Shown: positions 24,010 to 35,825 of the stretch, in pieces | How positions within the stretch are numbered: position 1 is the first letter of the stretch | Layout: the number at the start of each line of letters is the position of its first letter | The notes under the pieces: generated by a model | Seen by the model: only the letters and a program-made list of their open reading frames with translations | What the model was told of the DNA's origin: nothing | Database searches by the model: none | Assembly (NCBI GenBank): GCA_947579665.1 | Contig: OX388345.1 | Coordinates: 28,487,849 to 28,551,848 of the forward strand | DNA length: 64,000 nt | Reading direction: 5' to 3' | Source of the DNA: Sympetrum striolatum | Taxonomy: Eukaryota > Arthropoda > Insecta > Odonata > Libellulidae | Made by a program: the position numbers and the translations under genes

Positions 24010-24267
24010 ATAGCTAAAACAAGGAAGTGTGTAAATGTTGAGGTATTTTACATTTATGAACTAATTCAATGAAGTATAATTTTAAACAATATAGATTGAT
24101 TTTAAAACCGAATAATCTCCTTGGCCACAATAACGATTCATAAGCATTTAATTAGCAGAAATTAACATAGCAGAAGTTTAGTTTATTCCTTTATCACCTA
24201 TATCAAAAATATTCTATGTACGTTTCATCGTAGTTTCCTTTGTATCATTTTAGGGTAAAATTATCTA

Positions 24268-24960
24268 TACGAGTGCTGTTCAGAAATTAACAGACGTTGA
24301 TGCGTGATGCTTGTAGTTGTTTTTAAGAACCATCATTTTTGCATTAGTGAAATCTATGATTCTTGAAGCTTCGAGTTCTCATAGTAGGAACATCGTACGA
24401 CCGCGCGTTAGCTCAACATTTTCTCACAAATTAGCTGCTGCAGTAACAATTCCCAGCAAACGCGAGGCGCGATGTTTGATGAAAATTCTCAAAGCAATCA
24501 GCAGCGGGCATTTATCTTGAATTGTGTGCTGTTTACGGACGGAACATCGCGTGCTATGGTTTTGTGCATCAGTTGATCCAATTCCTTAAAGATAGAGGTG
24601 CAAACAAACAGGAGTAGTCGGTCCTCCGTCATTAGTGATTCAGATAGGACGTATTTGATCATCCCCGTACAGCACGGAATTGGTTCCATCAGATTTCCTG
24701 TGCACTGTTTATCTGCTAAATCACATGAGGAAGTGGCTTTGAGCACTTCCTGAGTGGTGAAGATCTTCCAAATGGTGTGACAGTCTGACTACTTATCCTA
24801 ATGGTCCATTTTTATGCAGAGGAGATTTGAAATTTGTTGAAACACAACGAAAAAATATTGAATTTAAATGGTGGTTATGTTGAAAAAGAGTGGAAAGGGG
24901 AAGTTTTAAAATTTACCAAATAAAATATTTTTATCTAGGAGGGTGTTTTATAAAATTTGT
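24268..24960 (+). mobile_element. Mariner transposase relic with internal deletion
   Basis: The left terminus TACGAGTGCTGTTCAGAAA is a classic mariner end preceded by TA. The segment around 24460-24590 reads SAAGIYLELCAVYGRN, then YGFVHQLIQFLKD, matching the helix-turn-helix part of mariner transposases. SRSSVISDSD follows in another frame. Near 24805-24893 HFYAEEI and then NEKILNLNGGYVEKE match the extreme C-terminus. Only about 200 bp separate these blocks, against the roughly 700-750 bp expected, so the catalytic DDD centre is deleted. Stops and frameshifts are present. I did not find the right inverted repeat. Confidence 0.82.
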
Positions 24961-25081
24961 TATATTTTAAGAGTGTTAATTATAATTCTCATCAGAGATA
25001 AAATTGCAGTGTCTCAATGCACGGGATATAAGTGTATTTTTTAAATTACATTTGGTTATGAATGAGAAGTTCTTCCTTTAA

Positions 25082-25716
25082 CCCTTAAAGGTCCAACCTT
25101 TTTTTGGTTACTCCGTGGACCAAGGGAAGGTCAAAAATTGTCCACTTTTGTTTTTTTTTTCTATAAAATAATAATGAAACATAATATCTCTTCAGCATTT
25201 GCCTTCTTAGATTTTAATAAACTTCTTACGATGATTTTCGTTGCTAAAAATTGTACTACTGCGAAAAAAATAATGAAATTTTCATTAAAAAAAAACTCAT
25301 CAAAGACGAGGATATGATAAAGCTTCTTCTCAATGCTTTAGAGCTCTAATTCGGAAAATAAGTTTATAAATCACCGTTAGTTATGCTTATAAATCAACAA
25401 CAAGGTATAGTTTAAAAAAATCAAATTAAATTATCAAAATTAATTAAAAAATATTTGTCAAAATATATGATTCCATTTGGTTCAAAATTATGTCGCAGGT
25501 TGGACCAAGAGAGGGTCATTTTGTGTCCACCGCCTATTTCCGTTCTCATTACATTGCTTAAAAAACGTACAAAATGCATCAACTAATAGTTATCTTGAAC
25601 AACCTATATTTGACAATGTAATGAAGTTATAAGACTGTGTAACACGATTAAGTTCTTAAAATATTGAAAAAGAAAGGTGGTAGACATTATTTAGCCCTCC
25701 CTTAGTCCTTTAAGGG
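25082..25716. mobile_element. piggyBac-type MITE (635 bp)
   Basis: It is flanked by TTAA at 25078-25081 and 25717-25720. The ends CCCTTAAAGGTCCAACC and (inverted) CCCTTAAAGGACTAAGGGAG share a perfect 10-bp terminal repeat. Subterminal TTGGACCAAG and CCGTGGACCAAGG words recur. It is non-coding. The TTAA target and CC start are the piggyBac signature. Confidence 0.8.
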
Positions 25717-25720
25717 TTAA

Positions 25721-26099
25721 GAGCAGAAATAATAATGCAGTTTGAAAATACAAGAATAAGATAAATCCATCATTCGGCCCTAACTTGCTGGTAGCTTTCC
25801 ATAAAAGAGGAATAAAAAGTTGTCTTTATTCGTATGCTATGGATAAGCATGTTGTTGATTTAGAATCTTATACATTATTTTTTTACTGAATGATATTTTC
25901 CTTTTTTTGGATTTGTTAGAATTTTCAAAAATATTAGACTACATAATTTAAGTGAAATTTATATAACATATTGATGTCGTTGCGACTGGATATTAAAAGA
26001 CATCTGCAAAAGTACGGTACTGAAATAATTCTTCGTTTAATTTTAGTTTGAAACCATCCCGTAAGCGATAAAGCTTGATTGTAGGAAATTTTTCACCGC
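25721..26099. other. Unclassified AT-rich DNA
   Basis: Nothing was recognised. Confidence 0.35.
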
Positions 26100-26380
26100 C
26101 CCCTTCACATATTAATACGTGTGTGTTTTTGCACACATGCCTATATACGAGGGCACGCATTCAAGCCGTATAAATCGGTGGAATGAATCAAGGGCGGGCG
26201 CTTAAACACGCGAAAACGTTGTCTAGTTAATGATTAATTATCTGCGGGGCGAGTGAATGGAGGCGAAGGGCTTTAAGGATTGCCCGAGGGATCCGAGCGC
26301 CAATTACCGTCCGCCTTTCCACCGCGCACGGCTACTAATGACCAGATTAGCCCCTTTCTTGGACTCGGGGCGTGAAGCTA
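26100..26380. promoter_or_regulatory. CpG-rich unique segment with a homeodomain-type palindrome
   Basis: A compact CpG-rich block (GGGCGGGCGC, CCACCGCGCACGG) sits in AT-rich DNA. It contains GTTAATGATTAAT at 26226-26238, which matches the HNF1/POU-homeodomain dimer consensus GTTAATNATTAAC at 12 of 13 positions. Single-copy character and clustered sites suggest an enhancer or other conserved non-coding element, but nothing here proves function. Confidence 0.3.
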
Positions 26381-28095
26381 TACCAATACGAAGTCAAAAT
26401 ATTCATTAAAGATTCAGTCCCGAATTATAAGTTCGTTACAAGATTATTTACCTCATCCGCATCTTCTTCCGATTTATTCAAGAACTTCCTCACATTTTTA
26501 TAACAAATAATATTTTTATTTCTTTATTAATTTTATGGATATTTATTATTACTTTATTTGTACATTAGAAAAATAATAGGCAATAAGTGTAATAAATGAA
26601 TACGTAGTTAGTGTACAAGAAAAAATTAAACAAGATTTGACGTTCCCCCTGAGTCAAAAATAGTACGTCTGAAGATGCCTTAAAGTTGCACTACGGACTA
26701 AAATTGCTCAAAATAACAAATAAAATACAATATCACAACAAATACATTCTTTACCGGATTACACTCTGTACATCAGTGTTTTGCATATCTTTTATCTATT
26801 TATATAAGATTTGCATTCATGTTCTGTCAGGCTTATTGTTATTATTATCATATATAAAACAATTTTTATCCAAGAAAAATAAAGAGGATCCATTTTATGC
26901 TAAGCAGCCACTATTATTATTTATAGTAGTGTTTAAAATACAAAAGGGTAATATTATTACTAGCAATGATATTATTATAATATTAAATTTAAAAATTTGC
27001 ACATTTGAAATTACAAAAGAGTAATATTATTAATGACAATAATATTATTATAATAAGAAATAAACAACAAGGTAATCTGTAGTATATTGTCGAGGAAATA
27101 CGATTTTTAGTAAACGTAGTTTTAGCTTTTGTATTACTGTTGACATCATTCCTAAAAAATATAAGTCAGTTGACAGTTCATTGAAGAGATAAGCACAGTT
27201 ACTTATTAAGCTTGCTTAACTAAATTTAATCACATTATTATTATTTTTGGATATGAGGATTAAAATCAGATAGCTATTACTGCATAAATAAAACATTCTA
27301 AGGAAATGTGAAGTCCCATTACGTCTGAAAAAGCTGTAATTAAAGAAATTAGTGTATTCTTTCCACCAAATTTAGCTTCGGGAACGCCATCGATCTACCT
27401 GTTTGTATAGTATTCAGTTTAAAATCCAGTTTAAACCTTAACCCCTCCACCATTAGTTACCCAAAGCCCTGGAGGAGGAATGAAGTTTACTATGAGGAGT
27501 GAAGCAGTTTGTTTTTGCTTTACTCTCTGAGCCAGAATGCCATGGGCGGAACGCGTACATACAGCGCTTTGATCCCATGAATAATTCCTTTCATTACATT
27601 CAATAAGGAGAGAAGGCTATAAATCAGCATCCTCCTTTACTCCGTAGCATGCACATGTTTCTCTATCCTTTCATATACCAATCTGTTTCAATTTCATTTT
27701 CCGTACCCTTTACTTAAAAATTCGCCATTAACCCAAGCCCCGATAAGATTCATTCGCAGTCGCCGCTTCGTCACCGCAAATTCCGCTATCAAAAACTAAA
27801 GTTCCATTCAATATATCGGCCTAAAAAACAACTATAAATGAGAATTTCCACTTTTATCTCAATTTTCTCGCGAAATGTACTTTGTCACATGAGAAATGAA
27901 AAAGGGTTTTGGCACTCATAAATTAGGCTGCACAAACATATTTCTCTGAAGTTACGCTCTACTTAAAATGTCCGCTAAGTTTTCTTTTCTTTAAACGAAA
28001 TAGAACGTTGTTTGTGTTCGTACTAATGATACAAAGGAGTGAGGAAAAAACCAGAATTTTGTATTGAATTAGTAGAATTATTATTAGCAGTTAAA
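26381..28095. other. Unclassified DNA with AT-rich low-complexity tract
   Basis: About 26490-27060 is dominated by ATAATATTATTATAATA-like words. An open frame of 112 codons there (26686-27024, + strand) is rich in I, L, Y and K, as expected from AT composition. The remainder shows nothing recognisable. Confidence 0.4.
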
Positions 28096-28170
28096 GCTCC
28101 CGGATAGTCATGTGAAGAGCGCGTTTGCCTTTAGTGAAATCGGACCTGGGTTCGATTCCCGGTGGGAGCC
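28096..28170 (+). mobile_element. tRNA-derived SINE head (family S-a)
   Basis: A 75-bp tRNA-like unit. GCTCCCG pairs with TGGGAGC as a 7-bp acceptor stem with one G-T pair. CTGGG-TTCGATT-CCCGG is a perfect T arm with the B-box sequence. The D-arm region GATAGTCATGTGAAGAGC is degenerate and lacks a clean A box, and no clear anticodon stem forms. A related, more decayed copy is at 44962-45033. The sharing of AGTCATGTG and GCGTTTGCCTTT between copies favours a dispersed SINE over a working tRNA gene. Confidence 0.7.
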
Positions 28171-31100
28171 AATGTGGGAAATGACCTAAGCTGTCGAAGC
28201 ACTTTTAATAATACTACTAATATAAGTTGTTTAAAAAATGATCAAGGTTGAAAAAATCGGGATTAGTCTTTTTAGCCTTAAAAAGTCAATATAATATGAA
28301 AACAACAAATAAAAACAAAGTACGCATACATTCAAAGAATAACTCTTGCTTGATAAGAGTTCATGTATTTTATATAACATTATACGAAAATAAAGCTTCT
28401 ATAAATAGAAGAACTATATATATATATATCGATGCTGGGCGTAATAGTACGTCTGATGGCATTGATAAGTTACATTTTTATCTAAATGTCATCGAGGTAT
28501 TCTACCGTAGTTGATATTTTCTTTTTTCTCGGTTTAATCAAATTTATTGGAAATGCTGCCGACATTAGCGAATCTAGGTGGACAAAAAGATCCGTGCAGA
28601 TTACGAATTCTACAAATTTATTCTTTCGCAAAAAGGATACAAAGCGAAAACTTGCTCAATTATCGACATAAAAATGATGATGAAAAATCGAAAATTGAGA
28701 TTTTATGAGAGCGAACTTTGAGGATGAAATATTCATTCTAAATGTTAATGGCTGAAAAATGTGCATTTCGCCTGCAGCAAAATTCTCCAGATCAAATATA
28801 TTCTGTAAATTCACCGCTGAAAGGTAGCTTTAATCGATTTTCGATAGCTCAACTCTATTAAGTCTTTGATGTTTGCCCTTTTTTCCAACCTATGATCCCG
28901 ATATTTATAAAACTCGGCTAAAAGGTAACTTGGCATCAAAACGATGTGAATGTAATTGTCGAACAATCTTCAATACACGGTTGGATCAAATTCTTATCGA
29001 ATCGGTCAAAATGATTGGGGTTTCTTTCCATTTATAATTGCGATATAAATACGATCAAAAAATATTGTGTTATTTAAAATGGAAAATAAGTGCATGCTAA
29101 GAAGCCATATAAAATATATCATGATAATGACGCTTTCCGTAATTTAATCACTTATGAAGTACTTAAATTTAAAAGATATTTTTAGATGTGTTTGTGCTCA
29201 GATAATAATCTTTTGAACTCTCGCATTAACCTAAGCCATACCATGTTCCGCGTATATTTAGAAGTTTGAAGTATTTAATAGTACATGGAGGGCCTACAAA
29301 GGGCTTAACTTTCTAATTTTTATTATTTAAATCTCTATACGTTATATTCTACATTCATGAACATATATCAAAATTCAGGATTCTTTTGAGCCCCTTTCAG
29401 TTACACGAAGTTCGGAAAACTAATTTTTGGGTCAATTCACATCCCTCTTCCCACTATGCAGAATATCACGATTAATTTCCAATAATATATTGCTGTTATA
29501 ATCGATATCGATGGTGGCACATATAAATAAATACTTACATTTTAAATTAAGTAAATACTGTCATGAATCCAGAATAAAATTGTCTCTTACGTTGAGCCTC
29601 GCCATCATTGCTTTTAAATATTAGATTTAGAAGGCGTGATGCAATGTTTCAGGTCAGCGATTCCCAGCTGGTGTCCTGGAAGTAAGCTTTTGCAGTGCCG
29701 AATAATATTCCTGGGTAATATCCAAGTTCGGGAATGTGTATGAATTTCATTTCGCGAGATAACTTAACGAAATAGCGCAGTGAGTTATTCAAAACGGATC
29801 AAAACACGTTTCATTTACTACTTGGAATTTCCGTATTGTGCAATTTGAATGCAGTTAGTGAAGGATTGCTTTAGAGTACCGCGAATACGTAGTTAATAAT
29901 TCTGTGAACCAGGAAGAAAGAAGGTCTCATATCATTAATTTAGAAGTAGTGGTTGGTTAGCAATTGCGCGAATTAGCAATTACGTGTACGTAGAATAAGA
30001 AAAAAGATCTCATAGCAATTATTTAGGAGAGATAAAGTTTTCAAACGAAAAGGATTAAATATTTCAATTCAAACACAGTGAAAAAATTACTGTAGACAAT
30101 TTTTGAGGGTGGATGTCATATGTAAACATTAAATTTCGGCCGCCCTCTGAAATGTTGAGAGCGGGAAACGAAATTGCGAGAGGCTGATCAGAAAGTGCGA
30201 ATGTGGTGGAGGAACAGAAGATTACGCCTCCGAATAAGATAATGCATTGGATGGAAGACGTGGGAGGATTACGTGGGAGACACAAACCTGGGGGTTCGGA
30301 GATACAAAATAATCTTAATGTATATGACCAGCTGATTTATTTATATATGTAGAATGAAAGTCGTTTCAGTCAAGTAAATTTCGTGCTGATCCTTTATCAC
30401 TCTGCCCAAGCAGTCAGAATTTTAAGAGGTAATAAAGTTAAGTGACAGTTCAACAAAGGAATGAATGTAAGAAGAAAAGAAAAATGAATTCGAGTTTACG
30501 GCAACGAGGGAATAGTTGAAAACAAATCAATGCTTTCTTCAAATATAATAAGAGTGGTTAGATGTATTCATCAGTAAAGAATGAGGATGTTTGTCTTTGT
30601 AAATAGCGTATTTTAAAGGCTTACTATTTTTCTGACAAAGATCCAACTGATGGCTTCATAATAACCGAGAAGTATTCTTCGAAAGCTCAAAAATGAGTGA
30701 GTGGAGATCGTAGTTTTTTACTCCGTTGATAATACGACTTATAAACAACTCCATAAAAATGCCCTAGTTTTGATCTCTTACTGATTTATGATCTCTTCGA
30801 AAACAAAGATTTATAAAGATTTTATATCTAGGTGTGGATGTGAATTCAAAATAACATACATTTATTATCAGTTGAAAGAAATCACAATGTGACTACGCCC
30901 ACAGAATTATATTCCATATAAATTCGCTATCGGGTTGTGTTTTATTTCAAATGATCGTGGATAAATTTCACTATATATCGATATAAGTCATTAATTAATA
31001 TTTTAATTACTTAATAATTAGCCGGAATAACCAGAGGTATCTTAAAAATTACATTTCTCAATAAAACGTATTTTCTACGCCAAAATGAAGAAGTGAAACC

Positions 31101-31919
31101 TTTAATCAAACAGTAAATCAACTAAAGTTCCTTATATTTCGTCAAACGTTTAAACTCCGTCATAAAACGATTTCCGTTTTGTTTGCACTTAATTTTGAGC
31201 AAAGTTAAGATTACCATTTTATGTTTCATAATGATAAAATAATGTTAATTGTTTTCTTAATTTAGGCCGATAGTTATCTATCCGTCCCTGCCAATTTCCC
31301 AGTGGCCTTATTTCACACGCGGCTAATGAGATTGGCATCAGAGTAAACATAAACTAGACTCCGTCAATGTCATAGGTCATCTACGGTACGGCGTTTGAAA
31401 GTGATAGAGGCTGAGTTGCAATTTCGTCAGATGTCATCACATTTTGCGCAGTTTATATCTGCAAACAATAATTAACGATTCATTAATGAGAGTTATCCTT
31501 CTGATGACATTTATTTCGATCTCACGAGGCCGATATTTTCGATTTAATTTTGGTTGAGAAATAATTTCTGCTGAGGGTGAAAACGCATGATACTTAAATT
31601 CTCACGGAAGGATGAGGGAAAGCAATAATAAATGGAATTATCTTACAGAGATAATTATAGTTATGCGTATTAGAAACGCAAGGATAAAAAGAGGTAACAA
31701 TGACGACCATTCATGTCGTTATTTTCACTCTTTTATACTAGGGGTTCTTATGAAAGTTCTCTTTCACTATCTAACGTCGATTCTGAGTCGATTTGGAGGA
31801 AAAACATTTGCTTGTTATGTATTAGATGCCGATTTTAATAATGTGAAACGATTTTGATTTTGTGAGCTCGATTTTATAAACATGACGGATTGAGGTGTTA
31901 CTAAGCGGAACTCCTTCAT
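28171..31919. other. Unclassified DNA, no gene recognised
   Basis: Long stretch of AT-rich sequence with no domain-bearing frame. At about 29653 CAGCGATTCCCAGCTGG looks like a hAT left end, but no convincing partner was found. Nothing else could be supported. Confidence 0.4.
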
Positions 31920-31983
31920 AATCATAATGATGATAATCATAATCGTGATGATTATAATCATAATCGTGATGACGATAATCGAT
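31920..31983. repeat. Short imperfect tandem array (about 21-bp unit)
   Basis: The word ATAATCATAATCGTGATGA recurs twice within a run of GATGATAATC-like sequence. Confidence 0.8.
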
Positions 31984-32085
31984 TTCATAAGTTTAAATCG
32001 AATTTAATTTCCTGTGACCATCACTTTAGTATGCATATTTAAGGATATTAAAAGCTAAGTAAGTTAAATGCATAATAATATATAG

Positions 32086-32263
32086 TGGAAAATCCCGATC
32101 TAACGTTCTCGTTTGTAACGTTTTCGCGGATCTTAGATTAAAATTTTGAGGTCCCAATTACAGCAACTACCCCCTTGGTTTTTCGCATCTAACGTTTTTC
32201 CGCATCTAGAGTCGATTTCTCTTGGATCGGTAAAAAAACGTTAGATCGAAATTCCACTGTGCA
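32086..32263. mobile_element. pogo/Tigger-like MITE (about 178 bp)
   Basis: Left AGTGGAAAATCCCGATCTAACG-type end (read in two parts: AGTGGAAAATCCC, then GATCTAACG) pairs with the right end CGTTAGATCGAAATTCCACTG. CAGTGGAA, then a TCGATCTAACG-like word, is the usual terminus of pogo/Tigger elements in the Tc1/mariner superfamily. TA precedes the left end, while the right flank is TG. The interior has further AACGTT and GCATCT words and no coding frame. Confidence 0.65.
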
Positions 32264-32459
32264 AAAACCACTGTAGAAGTAAACTTATTTATGTCAGACA
32301 CTTATTTATCATCGTTAGCCGTTATCCACCGTCAGATTCCGGCCAAAGCGGGCGTTTTCCAATTCCCTAGACTCTTGTGACCACGTTAGCCCTTGGTACT
32401 TGAGGTCTCCGTTCCATCTGCCCTTTCCTCTTATCAATATCCTTCCCAACTGTTCTTGT

Positions 32460-33355
32460 GTATTAAGTAACTATTCTTACAAGAGTAGGGAAGGAGAAAC
32501 GTATTTGTTCAACATCACTGCCACGATTATCCCCTGATATGCGTTGCGTAAATGTTTCAATCCGTGCGTTCGGCTCAACGGTCACTCGTTCTCGACTTGC
32601 GCCGTACTTCCGCGATTGTCCGCCCACGGCGCGCGTGTGTTCAGTCGTCTTTTGGCCTTCGAAGACAGCGGTCGCGCCGAGGATCGGCATCCGGCGACCC
32701 ACGTGTCATGGCGCGCAAGTAAGTGCTCTTATCCAGTGTGCCCCAATTCTCGCTGTGACAGTGCCCCACTGAAATCTGCCAGCGTCCTTTCTCGAGGTGT
32801 ATCTCCGCCGGCGTGCGTGGCCCCTCACGGCTCGTGGAATGCACCGCTAACCACGCAATCCTCTCACGGCATAATTGGATCGCTGAAGGTGCACGGATCG
32901 AATGGCCCCACAATCCGCCTTCAGTCAAATGGGGCTTATGCGGGAAACTCGTTGCATCCCCTACGTCTTCATCCCCTCGCTGTTTATTGAGAAAAAGCAG
33001 TCCATTGTTCTCTGCCCCCTCGAGGATCTCATCCAATGTCACGAGTCAACCTGCCAACGCTAACCGATTTATCGCAGCCTCCATCCTTCGCTGTCTCCTT
33101 AATTTTGTTTATTCTTCCTCCTCGTTCATTTTCTCTCCTCTGACGCTCTTCTCAATATTCGCAGATCGGCTCCTTCTCCTAAAAATCTCGCGTTTACTCC
33201 ATCGCAGCACAAGTACCAGATGTGCGATATTTGTCGTTAGAGGGTCATTTGCAGTGACCTTTACCGAGTATGAATACTTAACGCCTAAGCTGCTGATGCG
33301 CCCCAGCGTTTTCTTTACTTTTGTTTCGAATTTTCCGTTTTATTTTCTCCGTTAA
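32460..33355. other. CpG-rich unique region
   Basis: GC and CpG content are well above the window average (for example CCCACGGCGCGCGTG near 32625). Overlapping open frames of 148 and 180 codons on the + strand and 133 on the minus strand occur over the same bases, and none shows a domain. This is what high GC alone produces. The region surrounds the candidate promoter and looks like a promoter-proximal, CpG-preserved sequence. Confidence 0.5.
32641..32724 (+). promoter_or_regulatory. Candidate core promoter, first exon start codon and splice donor
   Basis: In the most CpG-rich part of the window, TCAGTC at 32641-32646 fits the arthropod initiator. If the A at 32643 is +1, positions +28 to +33 read GGTCGC, which agrees with the downstream promoter element consensus RGWYVT at 5 of 6 positions and exact spacing. 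An ATG at 32708 is followed eight bases later by a perfect GTAAGT donor at 32719-32724. This would give a short first exon encoding Met-Ala-Arg before a large intron. No second exon was identified. The matches are suggestive but individually short. Confidence 0.4.
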
Positions 33356-33483
33356 TGGATCGCCGTTGCAAGCTAAGTGCACGTGAAATTCCTCAAGGGG
33401 AGCTACTCCAAGCGCATTTCATCATTTAATAATCCGTTTTAGAAGCGTAACGACAGTTTTTTATTAAATGATGTAGTCGAAAG

Positions 33484-33712
33484 ATCATCCTTAAATTTTT
33501 ACAAAATGTATGACTAAGGACTACATTTTGAATATTTGTAATTCTTTTGATTTGGGTTTACAAACCCCAGTATGCCTAACGCTCGTATGATGTATTCGAA
33601 AGAGTTCATCCTTACCTTTTTACAACACGTACGAATAAGTACTACATTTTGATTTTTTTTAATTCTTTTGATTTGGGTGCCCACCCCCGGTATGTCTAAC
33701 GCTCGTATATCG
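33484..33712. repeat. Tandem duplication, unit about 120 bp, two copies
   Basis: Both units run through TCATCCTTA, TTTTTACAA, ACTACATTTTGA, AATTCTTTTGATTTGGGT and then GTATG-CTAACGCTCGTAT. The first starts at about 33484 and the second at about 33604. Divergence is about 20 percent. Confidence 0.88.
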
Positions 33713-33749
33713 GCTTCTAAGAGGGGAGAAAAGGGTTGTTCAGATTTCA

Positions 33750-34560
33750 TCGGAGAGTTGGCTGATTTGGGAATTGAGTTGCCAAAATCGAAAAATCCCC
33801 CGAGGGCGTTCTAATCACCGATGTTCGTGTCCTTTATTGCGCGAATTCCTCGACTCCGCGGCGAGAATTGAATAGCCGACGAGGGGACTCCGTGGGAGAG
33901 AGTGCGAGGACTCCTTTGTTTGGAAAAAGGGGATTTCCCCAATGAGGGTGTTAATGCCGGAATTACTTTAATTAAATACCGAGATACCAAAACGTCGGAG
34001 GATTCATTCGGATGTTCCGTCCACCGGATTTCGTGTAACTCGAAGTGGAGTTCCCTCTCGGAAAAACAAGCGTGGTTTAATTGTTCCGGAGCGATGAAAT
34101 TTTACTTCGAAAAAGAGCAAGTAGGCGCAAAAAAACTTCCCGAAAATTGCCCTCATTTTTCTATAATCCGTTAATCCGGCGGTTGACTAAGCGGTGCTCA
34201 AATTGGCGTCGATTTCGCTAAACAGTCACGTAAATATTGACGTTGGTGTTGTTTTGATCGCTCGGGACCTAATTTATTTGGGGCGAGCGAGATGAACCTG
34301 GCGAATAAAACTCGGTGTTTTTCTACTCCTTTTATCCCCGACTTCATCACGGCCGGATTCTGTTTCGATATTTTTGTTAATCTGTTTAGCGCAGCTTCCC
34401 GATCGCCGGGTTATTTACTTTATCGGCTCCGAAACACGCACATTCCTCATCATCTCTTGTCCCGGATTCAACGATATTTTCCCTCGTCTTCCTCTTCCTT
34501 ATTTTGGGTTTTATTGAAGTATCTTTAGGATCTTGTTTCTTCCTTCTGCTGTCCAAATAC
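33750..34560. other. CpG-rich single-copy DNA
   Basis: CpG is conserved at higher density than in the AT-rich repeats around it. Open frames (90 and 78 codons) lack domains. No repeat was recognised. It could be an intron or flank of a gene starting at the 32.64-kb promoter. Confidence 0.35.
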
Positions 34561-35449
34561 GCTTTCTACTCATTCCTACTTTGCGTCATTTTTTTGTTCA
34601 TACCTATTTCTTAAAATTTCCCAATAACTCATTGTTTAAGCCTATCTTTTCTAGTGAGTCTATATCTAATCTCTTATCGATATAAGGAACTCCATTTATG
34701 ATGCTCGTTCTTAACTTTCATCCTTTTCTGTATCCAGCCTCCTGATCCATTTAGAAAAAGAGATACCGCTGTTGTTCCATAAAATGTTAGTTAACCTCCT
34801 CCGCCAGCTTTTTTCATTCCCTTCGCTGGGGTACTTAAATCTCGGTAACGTTATAACGTGTTATTCGGAACTTTTTCCGTATGTATGCAATATGGTATCC
34901 TAAGTATTAAAAGTCGGATGTTTGTTTCATGTTATGGCTGTATTTTACTTCTCGTTGGCTCTGATCTCATGCTTTGAACGATGGCTTTTATCCTAAAATT
35001 CCCCATCGTTCCTAATCCCTGGAACTTCGAGCGATTCTGCACTCTCATCATATTGATGTATGCAGTCATTACGAGAGCCTTTTTTGCTGAATTATTCGCT
35101 ATTAAAATCTAATACGAGATAAAGGTGGAGTAGCATTGTAACGGATTAAGGAATGTCGTATTATGGAGTTAATACAGTTTTGAGACCGTGAAAAGTTTTC
35201 GGAAACTCCCATATTTGAATAAACTGTTGTTTAATAAATTAATCAGAATTTTCGATAAAATTTTCCCAGGATGAAAAGATAAATTATGTTTTCCTCTGTT
35301 TAAATTAGGCACTTTTAACAGATGAATTCCGAATAAAATTAAAATGAAATATCTTCATCCCGGAAATCCGTTTATTTCACCGGAAATAAAGTCGATGTTT
35401 ATTGATTTGAATCGGTTTATCAGATAATGATGCTTTCTCGCCGTGACCT
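34561..35449. other. Unclassified DNA, possibly old retrotransposon sequence on the minus strand
   Basis: Minus-strand translation near 34600-34800 gives weak LINE-like text, but I could not align it with confidence. Nothing else was recognised. Confidence 0.3.
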
Positions 35450-35795
35450 GTAATGGCGATTTCTCGTTTTTCATTCTTGTTAAATATTATTTCCATTGCT
35501 TCTACTTTCGTTTTAGCTTCCATTTAGACGAAGTTGTTTATTTTTTTGGTGTCGTCATGTATTATTTTCTGAAATTCATTTTTGTGAATCGTTTTACTTT
35601 TCTGATGTTATAGATGTTGTAATTAGCTTATTTATTTCTTTTTTATTGTCCACGCTTCTCCTCCGTTTATAAATGTCGGTTAAGCTATGGTTTTAAATAA
35701 TTTTGAAGTTAGTTTTTTGTTTTATTTTGTCAGGGTTCTAATATTTATCCCATTTATAGTACTAAATTTGTTTAGTTTCTCTTATACGCTACCAC
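35450..35795 (-). mobile_element. Decayed non-LTR retrotransposon fragment
   Basis: On the minus strand around 35690-35640 the frame reads LFKTIA, a stop, then PTFINGGEAWTIKKK. This is the PxxxYGSEAWTLKKK hallmark found shortly after the reverse transcriptase fingers/palm in RTE- and CR1-like elements. The flanking translation is lysine-rich with several stops. The fragment abuts the hammerhead element at 35826. Confidence 0.6.
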
Positions 35796-35825
35796 TTTAG
35801 TGGAAGTTAGATATGTAACACGACC

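Noticed and set aside
26686..27024. Hydrophobic 112-codon frame that looks like a membrane or mitochondrial protein
   Set aside because: The composition (I, L, Y, K) follows from the AT-rich low-complexity DNA. No known mitochondrial protein text was seen.
29653..29742. Short hAT-like element (CAGCGATTCCCAGCTGG to AAGTTCGGGAATG)
   Set aside because: The inverted match is only about 60 percent and no target duplication was found.
32544..32990. 148-codon open frame on the + strand
   Set aside because: It overlaps the candidate promoter and splice donor and the 180-codon and 133-codon frames. No domain was seen.
32813..33355. 180-codon open frame on the + strand
   Set aside because: It lies in CpG-rich sequence where frames on both strands are open. 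It has no recognisable domain and is rich in S, L, R and F as expected by chance.
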